From contig JANYEC010000007.1 of NCBI GenBank assembly GCA_025363295.1, positions 1 through 64,000 of the forward strand: a DNA stretch of 64,000 nucleotides, read 5' to 3'. The notes beneath the pieces were generated by a model. It ran no database searches. It was not told the DNA's origin and saw nothing but the letters and a program-made list of their open reading frames with translations. Source of the stretch: Akkermansiaceae bacterium. GTDB lineage: Bacteria > Verrucomicrobiota > Verrucomicrobiia > Verrucomicrobiales > Akkermansiaceae. The translations under genes were made by a program, and so were the position numbers. Positions 1 to 7,815 of the stretch are shown piece by piece; the first letter of the stretch is position 1, and each line of letters opens with the position of its first letter.

Positions 1-137
1 GCGCTACGCGGGCCTTGAATTCGGGGTCGTGTCTTCTTCGTTTGTCTTTCATTTTGTGTGTGTTCGGTTCGGTTTAAATGCCGTTCCCACACACCACAAT
101 CATAGCTTAGCCACTGGCCCGATTTTCTGGGTCCGCC
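1..137. other. Left-edge sequence with no recognisable gene
   Basis: I see no coding sequence I can support here. It begins directly after the premature stop of the kinase gene that ends at 138. In the minus-strand frame shifted by one from the kinase, a short run stays open to a stop at about 107, so the tail of another gene may be joined here. Nothing identifies it. Confidence 0.4.
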
Positions 138-647
138 TCAACCTGCGGCGTGTAGCCTTTTCGCTGCGCGTGCAATTTTGATGCAGATAGAAAGATAATT
201 TCTCCAATTGCCCCTTTCCCGCTGATCGATGAACTTTTGCTGGTGATGCGATGATGCAAACCATTTTCCTTCTTTATCACGCCCTTTGATACCGAGCATG
301 TCGTTATTTTGAGAGCCAAACTGAAAGAAAAACTCCTTGCGATAACAGGGCGCAATCAGTGCGACTTGTCCTGTGTTAGGTACAGTCACAATATCGGTGG
401 GCCAGCAATAGACGGTTTCCCAATAACTTCCTCCGGCTTGCTGAAAGATGCTCTCCTGATATTTACCAACAATGTTTTTGAGCCGCTCCAACTGATTGAC
501 ATCCTGTGTTGTTTTGAAAATCTGCACGACATAGCTACGGTCTGGCGAAAAATACACATCCTTCATTCCGCCGCTACCAGCGTGCATGTTTTTGTCATAC
601 TGATAGCTCTTCCCTGTCGTAAGGGATTTGACGGTGATGACGCTCAT
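138..647 (-). pseudogene. Truncated serine/threonine kinase of a TerY-P triad
   Basis: The ATG at 647 overlaps the PP2C stop codon by four bases (ATGA), so the two genes are translationally coupled. The 169-aa product has a kinase N-lobe: a glycine-rich loop (GSGGMK) near residue 25, then a strand reading VVQIFK. The protein stops after RLHAAG, which is where kinases of this type continue into the catalytic loop. There is no HxD loop and no DFG motif, and neither other frame restores one. Full kinases of TerY-phosphatase-kinase triads are much longer. I infer that a deletion or recombination cut the gene near 138 and that the product is inactive as a kinase. A functional N-lobe-only protein is possible but unlikely. 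Confidence 0.65.
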
Positions 648-2380
648 TCTTCTGAAGGGGTGGTAGCAGGAAGAATTGCGATGAGTGTGCGGTCGTCGTG
701 ATTTCCGGGTGAAAAGAAATTCATCCAATCGAGCAAAGATTTTGAGCTGACAAGTGCTGGTTCCAGTTCCTGCCAGAGTGATTGCCAACAGGCGGGATCG
801 GAGAAGGCAGCATCACTTGGAAATTTAGGGTCGGTGATGCCGTCGGTCATGACCAGAGCCGCCGTAAAGTCCATGGTGGTGGACATCTTGAAACGCTTAT
901 CTAGATTTTCCGGGGTATTGGAGACAGTTGAGGAAATTGTGACGAAAGTCGTTTGTCCCGCATGTTCTCCTCCATCGGCATGAGTCAGTGGTTCCGCGTA
1001 GTCGGGAGTGTCAAGAATTCCAGCCCCACCATCACCGATGGAGAATGTTGCCGTGAAACAGCCACGCTCCAGTTTCTTCATCACCAGAATGATTAGGGTG
1101 GTGTCGTAGTTGCGGATCGTGGGCGGCTCAGGAAGTGTTTCACTGGGCTGATCTGCTTCTCCCTGAATCTTGTAGTGGGCATCGAGAGCTGCTTCGTGGA
1201 GCAACTCCTTCAACCACTTCCTTGGCTTTACGGGTCCACCTTCAGCTTGCTCTATTTGCGGTGGGGAAATCGTTTGGTATTCAGGAGTATTTAGCGCTGC
1301 CACAAGCCTTTCACTAGTGACCATGCAGGCGATTTGTGAGCCTTTCCGGGAATACTTGGCTGAACCGGCACCATCGGCGACAACGACTACGAGCCAACCA
1401 GTCGAATCTGCATAGCCGACGGCGAAATCATCGTCGCGGAAATCGCCTTTGTTGGCATGAGACCGGCCACGGCGGCTGGCGGCGATGATTCGGAAATCGC
1501 CGAGCGTGTATTCCTTGTCGTCGAGCAAATCCTTTTGATAAGGAGCGTCTGCGGGCGGCGGTAGGTCTTTCCAGAGACTGGCGGGATCAGGATTGATCAG
1601 AAGGGAAACCTTGCAAGTGATGCTGGTCTCGTTCGGGGAAGGCACATAATCCAAGTGAAGTTGCTCTTCCAACGCCTTGATCGGTATTCCCGTGACCGCA
1701 CCTGTTTGTTCGTTGAATTGAAGGCCGCAACCATCTGGCAGTTGAAGGTGAGAAATGCGGGCTTTCTCTGGATCATCTTTCCGCTGATTTGCGATCGCCC
1801 TTGCGATGGCAGAAGGTTCAATTTCGTAAGGCTTACCCACAGTGCCATTGCGAAGGGCGATACTAAATTGCGTGTTGGCTGTGTGCGTTGATGGCGGTGG
1901 TGAAGCAGGTGGTGAAATCTGCGGAGGTTCCACGGGAGCTGCAGCATTGGGTTCTGGGGTTTGCTCAAGTGTTTTCACAAAGTCAGCCATTGTTCTCAAC
2001 GTGCTACCTGATTCTGGATTACAGCTCTCAAGGAACTTTAGAAAGAGCATTGGCAAATTTTTACCTTGATAGAGATCGGCTTTAAAATCTGCTTCCAAAG
2101 ATGCCGTTGGACTAGAAATCCAATATTTGGAACATGTAACAAAATTTTTAACGTCTTGCTGTATTTGCGCCTCTACGTCGTTACCTAGTTCAACAGCTGA
2201 AGACCTAAAATTATCTCTATCAAAATTTACACCGCTGGAATCCATCCACGGTTTGATCTCCTTGGAAATTTTCCCGTGGTATTTACCCTCCCGGTGCATG
2301 GCATCAAGTGTGCCAACTAAATTTCGGATGAAATCTGGAAGTGAGGGGGTAACAAATTTTTCCGACAGTAGATTGGACAT
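644..2380 (-). CDS. PP2C-family phosphatase with degenerate kinase-like N-terminus
   Basis: This 578-aa protein has three parts. Residues 15-140 resemble a worn kinase C-lobe: a catalytic-loop-like HGKISKEIKPW near 35, then a helical stretch. A proline-rich linker follows at about 140-170. Residues 171-265 look like a putative Ig (He_PIG-type) domain, with the pattern GLQFNEQTGAVTGIP. Residues 300-575 form a PP2C domain with RGRSHANKGDFRDDDF, VVADGAGSAKYS, GDGGAG, MTDGITD and a final DDRTL; the acidic residues are the metal ligands in this family. It starts 12 nt after the second vWA gene and overlaps the kinase start. In TerY-P triads the phosphatase and kinase are thought to act with the vWA protein in signalling. 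Confidence 0.82.
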   Translation of the reverse strand: MSNLLSEKFVTPSLPDFIRNLVGTLDAMHREGKYHGKISKEIKPWMDSSGVNFDRDNFRSSAVELGNDVEAQIQQDVKNFVTCSKYWISSPTASLEADFKADLYQGKNLPMLFLKFLESCNPESGSTLRTMADFVKTLEQTPEPNAAAPVEPPQISPPASPPPSTHTANTQFSIALRNGTVGKPYEIEPSAIARAIANQRKDDPEKARISHLQLPDGCGLQFNEQTGAVTGIPIKALEEQLHLDYVPSPNETSITCKVSLLINPDPASLWKDLPPPADAPYQKDLLDDKEYTLGDFRIIAASRRGRSHANKGDFRDDDFAVGYADSTGWLVVVVADGAGSAKYSRKGSQIACMVTSERLVAALNTPEYQTISPPQIEQAEGGPVKPRKWLKELLHEAALDAHYKIQGEADQPSETLPEPPTIRNYDTTLIILVMKKLERGCFTATFSIGDGGAGILDTPDYAEPLTHADGGEHAGQTTFVTISSTVSNTPENLDKRFKMSTTMDFTAALVMTDGITDPKFPSDAAFSDPACWQSLWQELEPALVSSKSLLDWMNFFSPGNHDDRTLIAILPATTPSEE

Positions 2381-2392
2381 GATAGCGTTTGA

Positions 2393-3034
2393 TTAGACAA
2401 CGATCTGGATTTCAGGAGGCGGAGGCGGGAGCGTGATACTGGAAGTCGCTCCCATGCTTCGATTGCCAGATGATACGGTGGAAGAAACCCATTGGAAAAG
2501 TTCGGCAAACGAATGGCCGTCCATGGTTTCAAGGTTGAAAATGTTGTGGGTCAGCTTTTTCAAAGGATCTAGCTTCGCTTTCGGGCCAGCCGCACAAGCA
2601 ATGACGGATGCGAAAGGGCGACGGTTCACCTCCTCCGTCATGCGATTGTAATGCGCCGTATCGTTAGGACTGCCATCGGTCATGAGAAAAGCAAGTGGCC
2701 TCCAGTCTCCCTTTTGCGTCTCGCTGTTTTTTCTGACATCCTTGTCCACACACTGACACAGCAGTTCGAGTGCTGATCCGGTCATGGTGGCACCGGACTG
2801 AGGGCAGTCGATGAGCGGAGTCTGGAAAGTTTCCAGACTTTCGAGAGGAGTTAGAATCCGCGCTTTGTTATCGAAGGTAATGATGCAAATGTGGACGGAT
2901 TCCAGAGCATGGGGATCTTGACGAAGCGAAGAAACAAGGGCTTGGACTCCGACCTTGAGCGCTTGGATTGGCTCGCCTCGCATCGAGCCGGATGTGTCCA
3001 AGAGAAGATAAACTGGTAGTCGTCGGATGGACAT
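2393..3034 (-). CDS. TerY-like von Willebrand factor A protein (second copy)
   Basis: This 213-aa vWA protein carries a complete MIDAS-type metal site: DTSGSM at residues 13-18, a Thr in the GATMTG segment and Asp in MTDGSPND. It is a paralogue of the gene just upstream in the operon; the two align through the core (SSLRQDP, ITFD, DWRP). Both end in the same proline-rich tail, LPPPPPEIQ followed by a hydrophobic VV. TerY proteins work with a PP2C phosphatase and a kinase, both encoded directly downstream. The ATG at 3034 follows the previous stop by 30 nt. It is probably cytoplasmic, with no signal peptide. Confidence 0.85.
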   Translation of the reverse strand: MSIRRLPVYLLLDTSGSMRGEPIQALKVGVQALVSSLRQDPHALESVHICIITFDNKARILTPLESLETFQTPLIDCPQSGATMTGSALELLCQCVDKDVRKNSETQKGDWRPLAFLMTDGSPNDTAHYNRMTEEVNRRPFASVIACAAGPKAKLDPLKKLTHNIFNLETMDGHSFAELFQWVSSTVSSGNRSMGATSSITLPPPPPEIQIVV

Positions 3035-3064
3035 AAAGATACGGTTGTTGCGGACGCGGCAAAA

Positions 3065-3700
3065 TCAGACAACGACCTGAATTTCCGGTGGTGGCGGTGG
3101 CAATTGGTTCAAACCCTCCAGCTCTTTACCACTTTGCACGCTTTTGCTTGAGAGGCCGATTGAAGCCGTCACCCATTTGAAAAAGGCAGACATGGATGCA
3201 CTATCTGATGTGTCGAGTTGGACTACAGATTCAGGTGCGATCCTTTGGAGTATGCTGACATCCGCATCATTTACAGCACAGGCAACAACCGCGCCCCATT
3301 TTTCCAGCTTGAAGCGGGCGAGTCCTTTTTCAAAATCATCGGTCGGGACACCATCGGACATAAGGAACACCATCGGGCGCCAGTCAGCTTTCTGCGTGGC
3401 ACTCGCCTTGACGACATCCCGTTTTGCACACTCGGCCACAAGGGAAAGAGCTTCACCCATAGCCGTTACACCGGTCGCAGAAATATTCGGTGCTTGGAAA
3501 GATGGTAGGTCAGTTAGAGGCACCAGCTCATGCGCTGATGAATCAAATGTGATCACGCTTAGAAAAGCGGTTTCCAATGCTTGGGGATCTTGGCGAAGTG
3601 AGGATACCAGCATTTGGACACCGTTTTTAACGGCTTGGATGGGTTCGCCGGACATGGAGCCGGAGGTATCGAGTACGAGATAGACGGGGAGGCGGCGCAT
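3065..3700 (-). CDS. TerY-like von Willebrand factor A protein (first copy)
   Basis: This is a 211-aa vWA protein with MIDAS residues DTSGSM at 11-16, a Thr in GVTAMG and MSDGVPTDD. The length and the fold without extra domains fit TerY. It lies 21 nt after a TerD-family gene and 30 nt before its paralogue, so the cluster makes two vWA proteins. The C-terminus LPPPPPEIQVVV is nearly identical to that of the paralogue although the preceding 30 residues differ, which suggests the tail is a binding peptide under selection. vWA domains bind partners through the metal; TerD proteins and the phosphatase are candidates. Confidence 0.85.
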   Translation of the reverse strand: MRRLPVYLVLDTSGSMSGEPIQAVKNGVQMLVSSLRQDPQALETAFLSVITFDSSAHELVPLTDLPSFQAPNISATGVTAMGEALSLVAECAKRDVVKASATQKADWRPMVFLMSDGVPTDDFEKGLARFKLEKWGAVVACAVNDADVSILQRIAPESVVQLDTSDSASMSAFFKWVTASIGLSSKSVQSGKELEGLNQLPPPPPEIQVVV

Positions 3701-3721
3701 TGTTGTGTTTTGTTGGTGTGG

Positions 3722-4360
3722 TTACTTCTGAATGTAGGATTTGAGGAGGTGGACAAAACTGTCGTAAGGGTGTGCATCGCCGAGTGCGCGAAACTTCCAG
3801 CCACCGTCGCGTCGATAGACCTCGCCGAAGACCATGGTACACTGGCCATCATAGGCGGATTCAGAGTTGAGCGAGTAACGTGCCATTTCCTTGCCTTTGC
3901 CATCGACCGCTCGGATGTAGGCGCTTTCTACCTGTCCGAAATGCTGATTTTGTGCGATTCCTTTGTAGATGCTAACAAGGAAGAGGATGCTATGATATTT
4001 CGCAGGCATAGCAGTGAGTTTCACGATGATCTGTTCATCGTCACTCGCACCAGTTCCACCTTTGCGTTCATCTCCGCTGTGGGTGACTACGCCTGTGGGA
4101 TGTTTCATGCTATTGAAAAACACGATGTCGCCACCAACAAGTTTTTCATTACCTACATCGCAAACCTTGCCGTTTTCATCCAAAAGGAAGGCAATGGCAT
4201 CAAGATCAAATTCGGCATCGTCCTTGCCTCCGAAAAGCCCGCCTAGCAGCTTTTTCTTTTTCTCCCGCACCTTCCAGCCAAGCCCGATGGTGATCTGGTC
4301 GAGATCGTTGTTGTCTTTGCGCAGATCAATCGTTTGCCCTTTGGTGAGGTTAATAGCCAT
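3722..4360 (-). CDS. TerD-family protein, TerZ-like variant
   Basis: This 212-aa protein begins with the family signature MAINLTKGQ. It keeps the acidic calcium-site motif DAEFDLDAIAF near residue 50 and the GDERKG segment. It differs from the two upstream TerD copies by a lysine- and glycine-rich insert around residues 33-46 (KKKKLLGGLFGG) and by a divergent C-terminal half. TerD-family proteins bind Ca2+ and are linked to tolerance of tellurite, phage and other stresses. It sits 10 nt after the preceding terD stop, inside the operon. Calling it TerZ-like rather than TerD is tentative. Confidence 0.8.
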   Translation of the reverse strand: MAINLTKGQTIDLRKDNNDLDQITIGLGWKVREKKKKLLGGLFGGKDDAEFDLDAIAFLLDENGKVCDVGNEKLVGGDIVFFNSMKHPTGVVTHSGDERKGGTGASDDEQIIVKLTAMPAKYHSILFLVSIYKGIAQNQHFGQVESAYIRAVDGKGKEMARYSLNSESAYDGQCTMVFGEVYRRDGGWKFRALGDAHPYDSFVHLLKSYIQK

Positions 4361-4370
4361 AAAATTTTTA

Positions 4371-4964
4371 TTAGGTGAATGCCTTTGCGTATTTTTTCAC
4401 GAAAGTCTCTAAGCCTCCCTTGTGACCATCTCCAATAGCTTCGAAACGCCATGCGTCGTTGCGCTTATATAAGCGCCCAAACTCGACAGCGGTTTCGACT
4501 GAGAAATCTTCGTCGAGTTCGTATTTACAGAGTTCTGCGTTATTATTCGCATTGTAAATGCGGATGAAGGAATTTTTCACCTGGCCGAAATTCTGCCGGC
4601 GTTCCCCGTATTCATGGATTGTCACGGTGAAAATTATTTGTTCAATGCGTGGGTCAATGCGTGAGAGATCCACCTCCAATGTCTCATCGTCTCCATCAGA
4701 ACTACCACCCGTGCGGTCGTCTTCGGCTCCAAGAACCGCTTTGTCGGGTGAGATAGGTCGGTTAGTAAGTGGATCTTTCGCTCCTCCGTAAAAAACGAAA
4801 AATCCCTCGGATGGAATCTGGCCGTTCGATCCAAGCATGAATGCAGATGCATCCAAGTCGAAGTCCTCGCCGGATTCCGTCTCGTTCGGATCCCATCCAA
4901 GTCCAATCCCGATTTTTTGAAGACCTATATCAACTCGTTGCCCCTTGCTCAAATTTATCGCCAT
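4371..4964 (-). CDS. TerD-family stress protein
   Basis: This 197-aa protein has MAINLSKGQRVDIGLQKIG at the start, the calcium-binding FDLDASAF near residue 35, a second acidic cluster (EDDRTGGSSDGDDE) around 80-95 and the conserved HEYGERRQNFGQV and GRLYKR segments. It is a close paralogue of the gene upstream, so the pair probably arose by tandem duplication. Spacing to that gene is 38 nt. In ter operons such proteins are thought to assemble with the membrane protein TerC. No signal peptide or membrane segment is visible. Confidence 0.9.
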   Translation of the reverse strand: MAINLSKGQRVDIGLQKIGIGLGWDPNETESGEDFDLDASAFMLGSNGQIPSEGFFVFYGGAKDPLTNRPISPDKAVLGAEDDRTGGSSDGDDETLEVDLSRIDPRIEQIIFTVTIHEYGERRQNFGQVKNSFIRIYNANNNAELCKYELDEDFSVETAVEFGRLYKRNDAWRFEAIGDGHKGGLETFVKKYAKAFT

Positions 4965-5002
4965 AACAATATAGTTTTAATTTTGAAAATTGACGAATCC
5001 GG

Positions 5003-5557
5003 TCACGAAAAACGATCCACCATCGCTTGTAGCCCTCCCTGATGGCCTCGGCCTATCGCTTCAAATTTCCATTGGCCATTGCGCCGATAAAGACGCCCAA
5101 ATTCTACAACTGATTCCGTGGAAAAATCCTCGTCGAGCTCGTATTTGCAGATTTCTTCATTGGTTGCTGCATCGTAGATGCGGATGAAAGATTCTCTGAC
5201 CTGACCAAAGTTTTGTTTTCGCTCTGCCGCTTCGTGGATCGTAACGACAATGATGATTTCCGAGATGCGCGAGTCCACTTTGCTAAGATCCGCCATCAGG
5301 GTTTCGTCGTCGCCATCGCCTTCGCCAGTTCGGTTGTCGCCAGTGCTTGACACGGCTGAATCAATCGACAGCGGGTTGTTGTAATAAACGATGAACCCAT
5401 TGTCTGGAATTTTGCCGTTTTCTGCTAGTAAGAACGCGCTGGCATCCAGATCGAATTCATCGCCGGAAGCCTGTTCATTGGGATTCCAGCCGAGGCCGAT
5501 TCCAACTTTTTGAAGTCCTATATCAACTCTTTGTCCCTTGGTGAGGTTAATGGCCAT
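5003..5557 (-). CDS. TerD-family stress protein
   Basis: This 184-aa protein is the first terD copy after terC. I chose the ATG at 5557 because it opens with the family start MAINLTKGQRVDIGLQ; the longer open frame upstream runs into terC and has no homology. It has the FDLDASAF calcium motif, a GDNRTGEGDGDDE acidic loop, HEAAERKQNFGQV and GRLYRR. The gap to terC is 37 nt. Function is as for other TerD proteins: Ca2+-binding component of a chemical-stress or envelope-linked response. The exact inducing stress cannot be read from the sequence. Confidence 0.9.
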   Translation of the reverse strand: MAINLTKGQRVDIGLQKVGIGLGWNPNEQASGDEFDLDASAFLLAENGKIPDNGFIVYYNNPLSIDSAVSSTGDNRTGEGDGDDETLMADLSKVDSRISEIIIVVTIHEAAERKQNFGQVRESFIRIYDAATNEEICKYELDEDFSTESVVEFGRLYRRNGQWKFEAIGRGHQGGLQAMVDRFS

Positions 5558-5594
5558 AATTTTGCGTGGTTTTATGAATGAGAGTGAGTGGAAA

Positions 5595-6545
5595 TTAGAC
5601 TTCTTCTGGAATTGGATTCGCAAGCGACCAAATGACACCTGCACCAAGAATGGCAGCGACGATCACAAGGCTGATCACATTGGGAAGATGGAACCCGAAT
5701 GCACTTCCGATTAACTTCCCTGACACAAAGATGAGGAGAAATAGAACTGCTTTTTCCAAAGCCCAGAATTTGTTCTGAGCAGCAATCAGAATGAAATATA
5801 GACTCCGCAACCCTGCTGCGGCCCACAGGCTGGAAGTAATCATCAAATATGGATCACGAACCACAGCGACGATGACAGGCATAGAATCAAATGCGAAAAT
5901 GACATCGCAAACTTCGATACAGACGAGGCAAAGGAAGAGCGGAGTGACGCCTTTGGAGAAAAAGCGACCAGTACTAATTGACGGGTTCACGGTCGAGAAA
6001 CGACGAACAAGGTTCACCGACCAGTGTTTTGAATAATCTACTTCATCGTCATCGCCTCCGCTCTTCCACATTTTGAAGACGGTCCATAGAACGATCATTG
6101 CAAAAAGGATTAGAACATAGGGACTGAGGTTCACGATGAAAGCTCCTGTTCCGAGAAAGACGACGCGGAATAGAATGGCACCAATAATTCCCCAATAGAG
6201 AATACGATGTTGTAGCGGCTGGTTCTGCTCAGTCGTTAGACCGAAGGATTTGAATATGAGGAAAAAGGCGAAAAGATTATCCACTGCAAGCGCCTTTTCC
6301 AGAACGTAGCCTGTGACATAGAGACTTGCGGCCTCTGGCCCCCGGTTCCAGAAAACGAAACCTGCAAATGCCAGAGAGCAGACGATCCAGATGACCGACC
6401 AGACAGCGGCGTCTTTCATAGACACCGCTTCACCCGATTTATGGGCGCGGAGATCGATCCATATTGCTGTTAGAAAGGGCGCCAGAAATCCAAAGATTTG
6501 GACAACGGTAATGTTAGCGAACGAGTCAATCGCTTGTTGGAACAT
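5595..6545 (-). CDS. terC: TerC-family integral membrane protein
   Basis: This 316-aa polytopic membrane protein has the TerC hallmark acidic residues inside helices: ALAVDNLFAFFLIF near residue 88 and DVIFAFDSMPVIVAV near 215. Both are thought to bind or carry divalent metal ions. It is the first gene of the eight-gene minus-strand operon, which fits the usual association of TerC with TerD. TerC homologues have been linked to tellurite resistance and to manganese export; nothing here decides between them. A palindrome lies about 90 nt upstream, between terC and the divergent HTH gene. Confidence 0.92.
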   Translation of the reverse strand: MFQQAIDSFANITVVQIFGFLAPFLTAIWIDLRAHKSGEAVSMKDAAVWSVIWIVCSLAFAGFVFWNRGPEAASLYVTGYVLEKALAVDNLFAFFLIFKSFGLTTEQNQPLQHRILYWGIIGAILFRVVFLGTGAFIVNLSPYVLILFAMIVLWTVFKMWKSGGDDDEVDYSKHWSVNLVRRFSTVNPSISTGRFFSKGVTPLFLCLVCIEVCDVIFAFDSMPVIVAVVRDPYLMITSSLWAAAGLRSLYFILIAAQNKFWALEKAVLFLLIFVSGKLIGSAFGFHLPNVISLVIVAAILGAGVIWSLANPIPEEV

Positions 6546-6632
6546 GATTTTGGGGAGATTTGATCGAACAATTTGATCTTTGAATGGACTATTTGTGTCA
6601 CCAATTTGCGCTAACTGTTAAAAACGCTAGTC

Positions 6633-6650
6633 TGTTGTTTATAGACAACA
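6633..6650. promoter_or_regulatory. Palindrome between terC and the HTH gene, possible operator
   Basis: TGTTGT and ACAACA form perfect 6-bp arms around a 6-bp spacer, TTATAG. The site is in the divergent intergenic region between terC (starts 6545, minus) and the small HTH gene (plus). Such a site is typical of a dimeric HTH repressor. That the neighbouring HTH protein binds it is inference. Confidence 0.45.
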
Positions 6651-6698
6651 AGCTAAAAATTGCTCCATGAAACAGACGGCATTTTCCATCTTGGTGGG

Positions 6699-6980
6699 AT
6701 GCCGCCTTTTCCCGGATCATCAATTCCTGATGGGACTCCATCAGGTGATCCAGATTTGGATGTGCTATTGAAATTTGTCCGAATTTTACGTGACACCCGC
6801 CGTCATAAAAAATTAACACTACGCGACTTAACCGGGAAAATGGGAATCAATTTTGCCCACCTTTCCAGAGCCGAGCGTGGTTTAACTCAGCCAGGTCTTG
6901 TCGTGCTCTTGCGGTGGTGCCGGGCTTTGGACCTTCAATTTGGGGAGGTTTGGCGGCAATCTTCCGGTGAAAGTGAATAA
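6699..6980 (+). CDS. Small XRE-type helix-turn-helix regulator
   Basis: The product is 93 aa if translated from the ATG at 6699; a TTG start at 6660 would add 13 residues. After a proline/glycine-rich leader, residues 20-80 form an XRE/Cro-type HTH: LRDTRRHKKLTLRDLTGKMG, then a recognition helix reading NFAHLSRAERG, then TQPGLVVLLRWCRALDL. It is divergent from terC with a palindrome between, so it is a good candidate for local control of the ter operon. It is the last island gene before the menB remnant. It has no effector domain. Confidence 0.72.
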   Translation: MPPFPGSSIPDGTPSGDPDLDVLLKFVRILRDTRRHKKLTLRDLTGKMGINFAHLSRAERGLTQPGLVVLLRWCRALDLQFGEVWRQSSGESE

Positions 6981-6992
6981 CTTATCAAACGC

Positions 6993-7199
6993 GCTCCCGA
7001 AATGCTCGCCCACTCCCCGCTCGCCTTGCGTTGCCTCAAGTCCGCTCTTAACGCCGACTGCGACGGCCAGATGGGCCTGCTAGATCTAGCAGGAAACGCG
7101 ACTCTACTCTACTACATGAGCGCGGAAGGTCGTGAAGGGAAACAAGCGTTCCTCGCAAAACGGAAGCCGGATTTCTCGAAATTCCCCCGCGTGCCTTGA
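6993..7199 (+). pseudogene. menB: 3' remnant of menB (dihydroxynaphthoyl-CoA synthase)
   Basis: This short frame encodes only the last 65-70 residues of a MenB-type crotonase. It shows the family's C-terminal hallmarks: [15 protein letters not shown], then [22 protein letters not shown], then [13 protein letters not shown] at the end. MenB is normally about 280 aa, so roughly three quarters, including the active site, is missing. The homology starts abruptly a few bases after the HTH gene stop. menA, of the same menaquinone pathway, lies 1.4 kb downstream. The likely history is that arrival of the Ter island, or a later deletion, removed the 5' part. A complete menB may exist elsewhere. Confidence 0.8.
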
Positions 7200-7216
7200 G
7201 CCATCGCTCGGCGTCG

Positions 7217-7807
7217 CTACTCCTCTCCCAACTCCTTGGCCTTCGCGTCCTTCATGGATCCCGGCTTCGTCCATTTTACCTGATCTAGGATTTTTCCCGG
7301 CTCATCGCTCTCCGCCCGGATCACGTAATAAACCGTCCCACCGTGGCCATCGGGCCAGGCGATCGGCTCCGTTGTAAAGATCGCATTTTCAGATCCGCCC
7401 GATCCGCTTTCGCAGTAGTAATGAACTTTTCGGCCTATCGCAGGGATGAAAATTTCTGGTGATAAGTCGATCGGTTTCTCCTCACTACTGTAGCCGTCCG
7501 GCTGATAGGTTTTTGGAATTTCATGACGGGTCCCGGAAGCATGGACGGAGAAGCTATAATGACCCTCTAACCGGGACTGGTTTTTCCTCCAGATCGAATA
7601 CGACGGGTTTCCGTCTTTATCGAATTCCAAGTTACGCAACCTCCATTCCGCAACCCTTCCCGCCGGAACGAGCATTGGGATATCCGTTTTTCCTGATAGA
7701 TTACTGCTGGCGGGAGGGCGCGCGGCGGTGGGACTCACACACGCCGGAACAGTTGCGGCACAAAGAAAGCTTAGAGCGAGCAACCAGGGGCGGATTGATC
7801 TTTTCAT
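7217..7807 (-). CDS. Predicted lipoprotein of unknown function
   Basis: The 196-aa product has a type II signal peptide: MKRSIRP, a hydrophobic stretch, and a lipobox VPAC with Cys23. The mature part is mostly polar and beta-rich, with no motif I recognise. It is likely anchored in the inner or outer membrane on the periplasmic side. It converges on the menB remnant (17 nt apart) and lies 8 nt after the Bax-inhibitor-like gene on the same strand, so the two are probably co-transcribed. Confidence 0.7.
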   Translation of the reverse strand: MKRSIRPWLLALSFLCAATVPACVSPTAARPPASSNLSGKTDIPMLVPAGRVAEWRLRNLEFDKDGNPSYSIWRKNQSRLEGHYSFSVHASGTRHEIPKTYQPDGYSSEEKPIDLSPEIFIPAIGRKVHYYCESGSGGSENAIFTTEPIAWPDGHGGTVYYVIRAESDEPGKILDQVKWTKPGSMKDAKAKELGEE

Positions 7808-7815
7808 AAGATCAA

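Noticed and set aside
100-160. Programmed frameshift or readthrough that would restore the truncated kinase
   Set aside because: None of the three minus-strand frames past 138 shows a kinase catalytic loop or DFG motif, so recoding would not restore an enzyme.
309-701. Plus-strand open frame across the kinase gene
   Set aside because: It is the antisense shadow of the coupled kinase and PP2C genes, has no recognisable motif and overlaps both.
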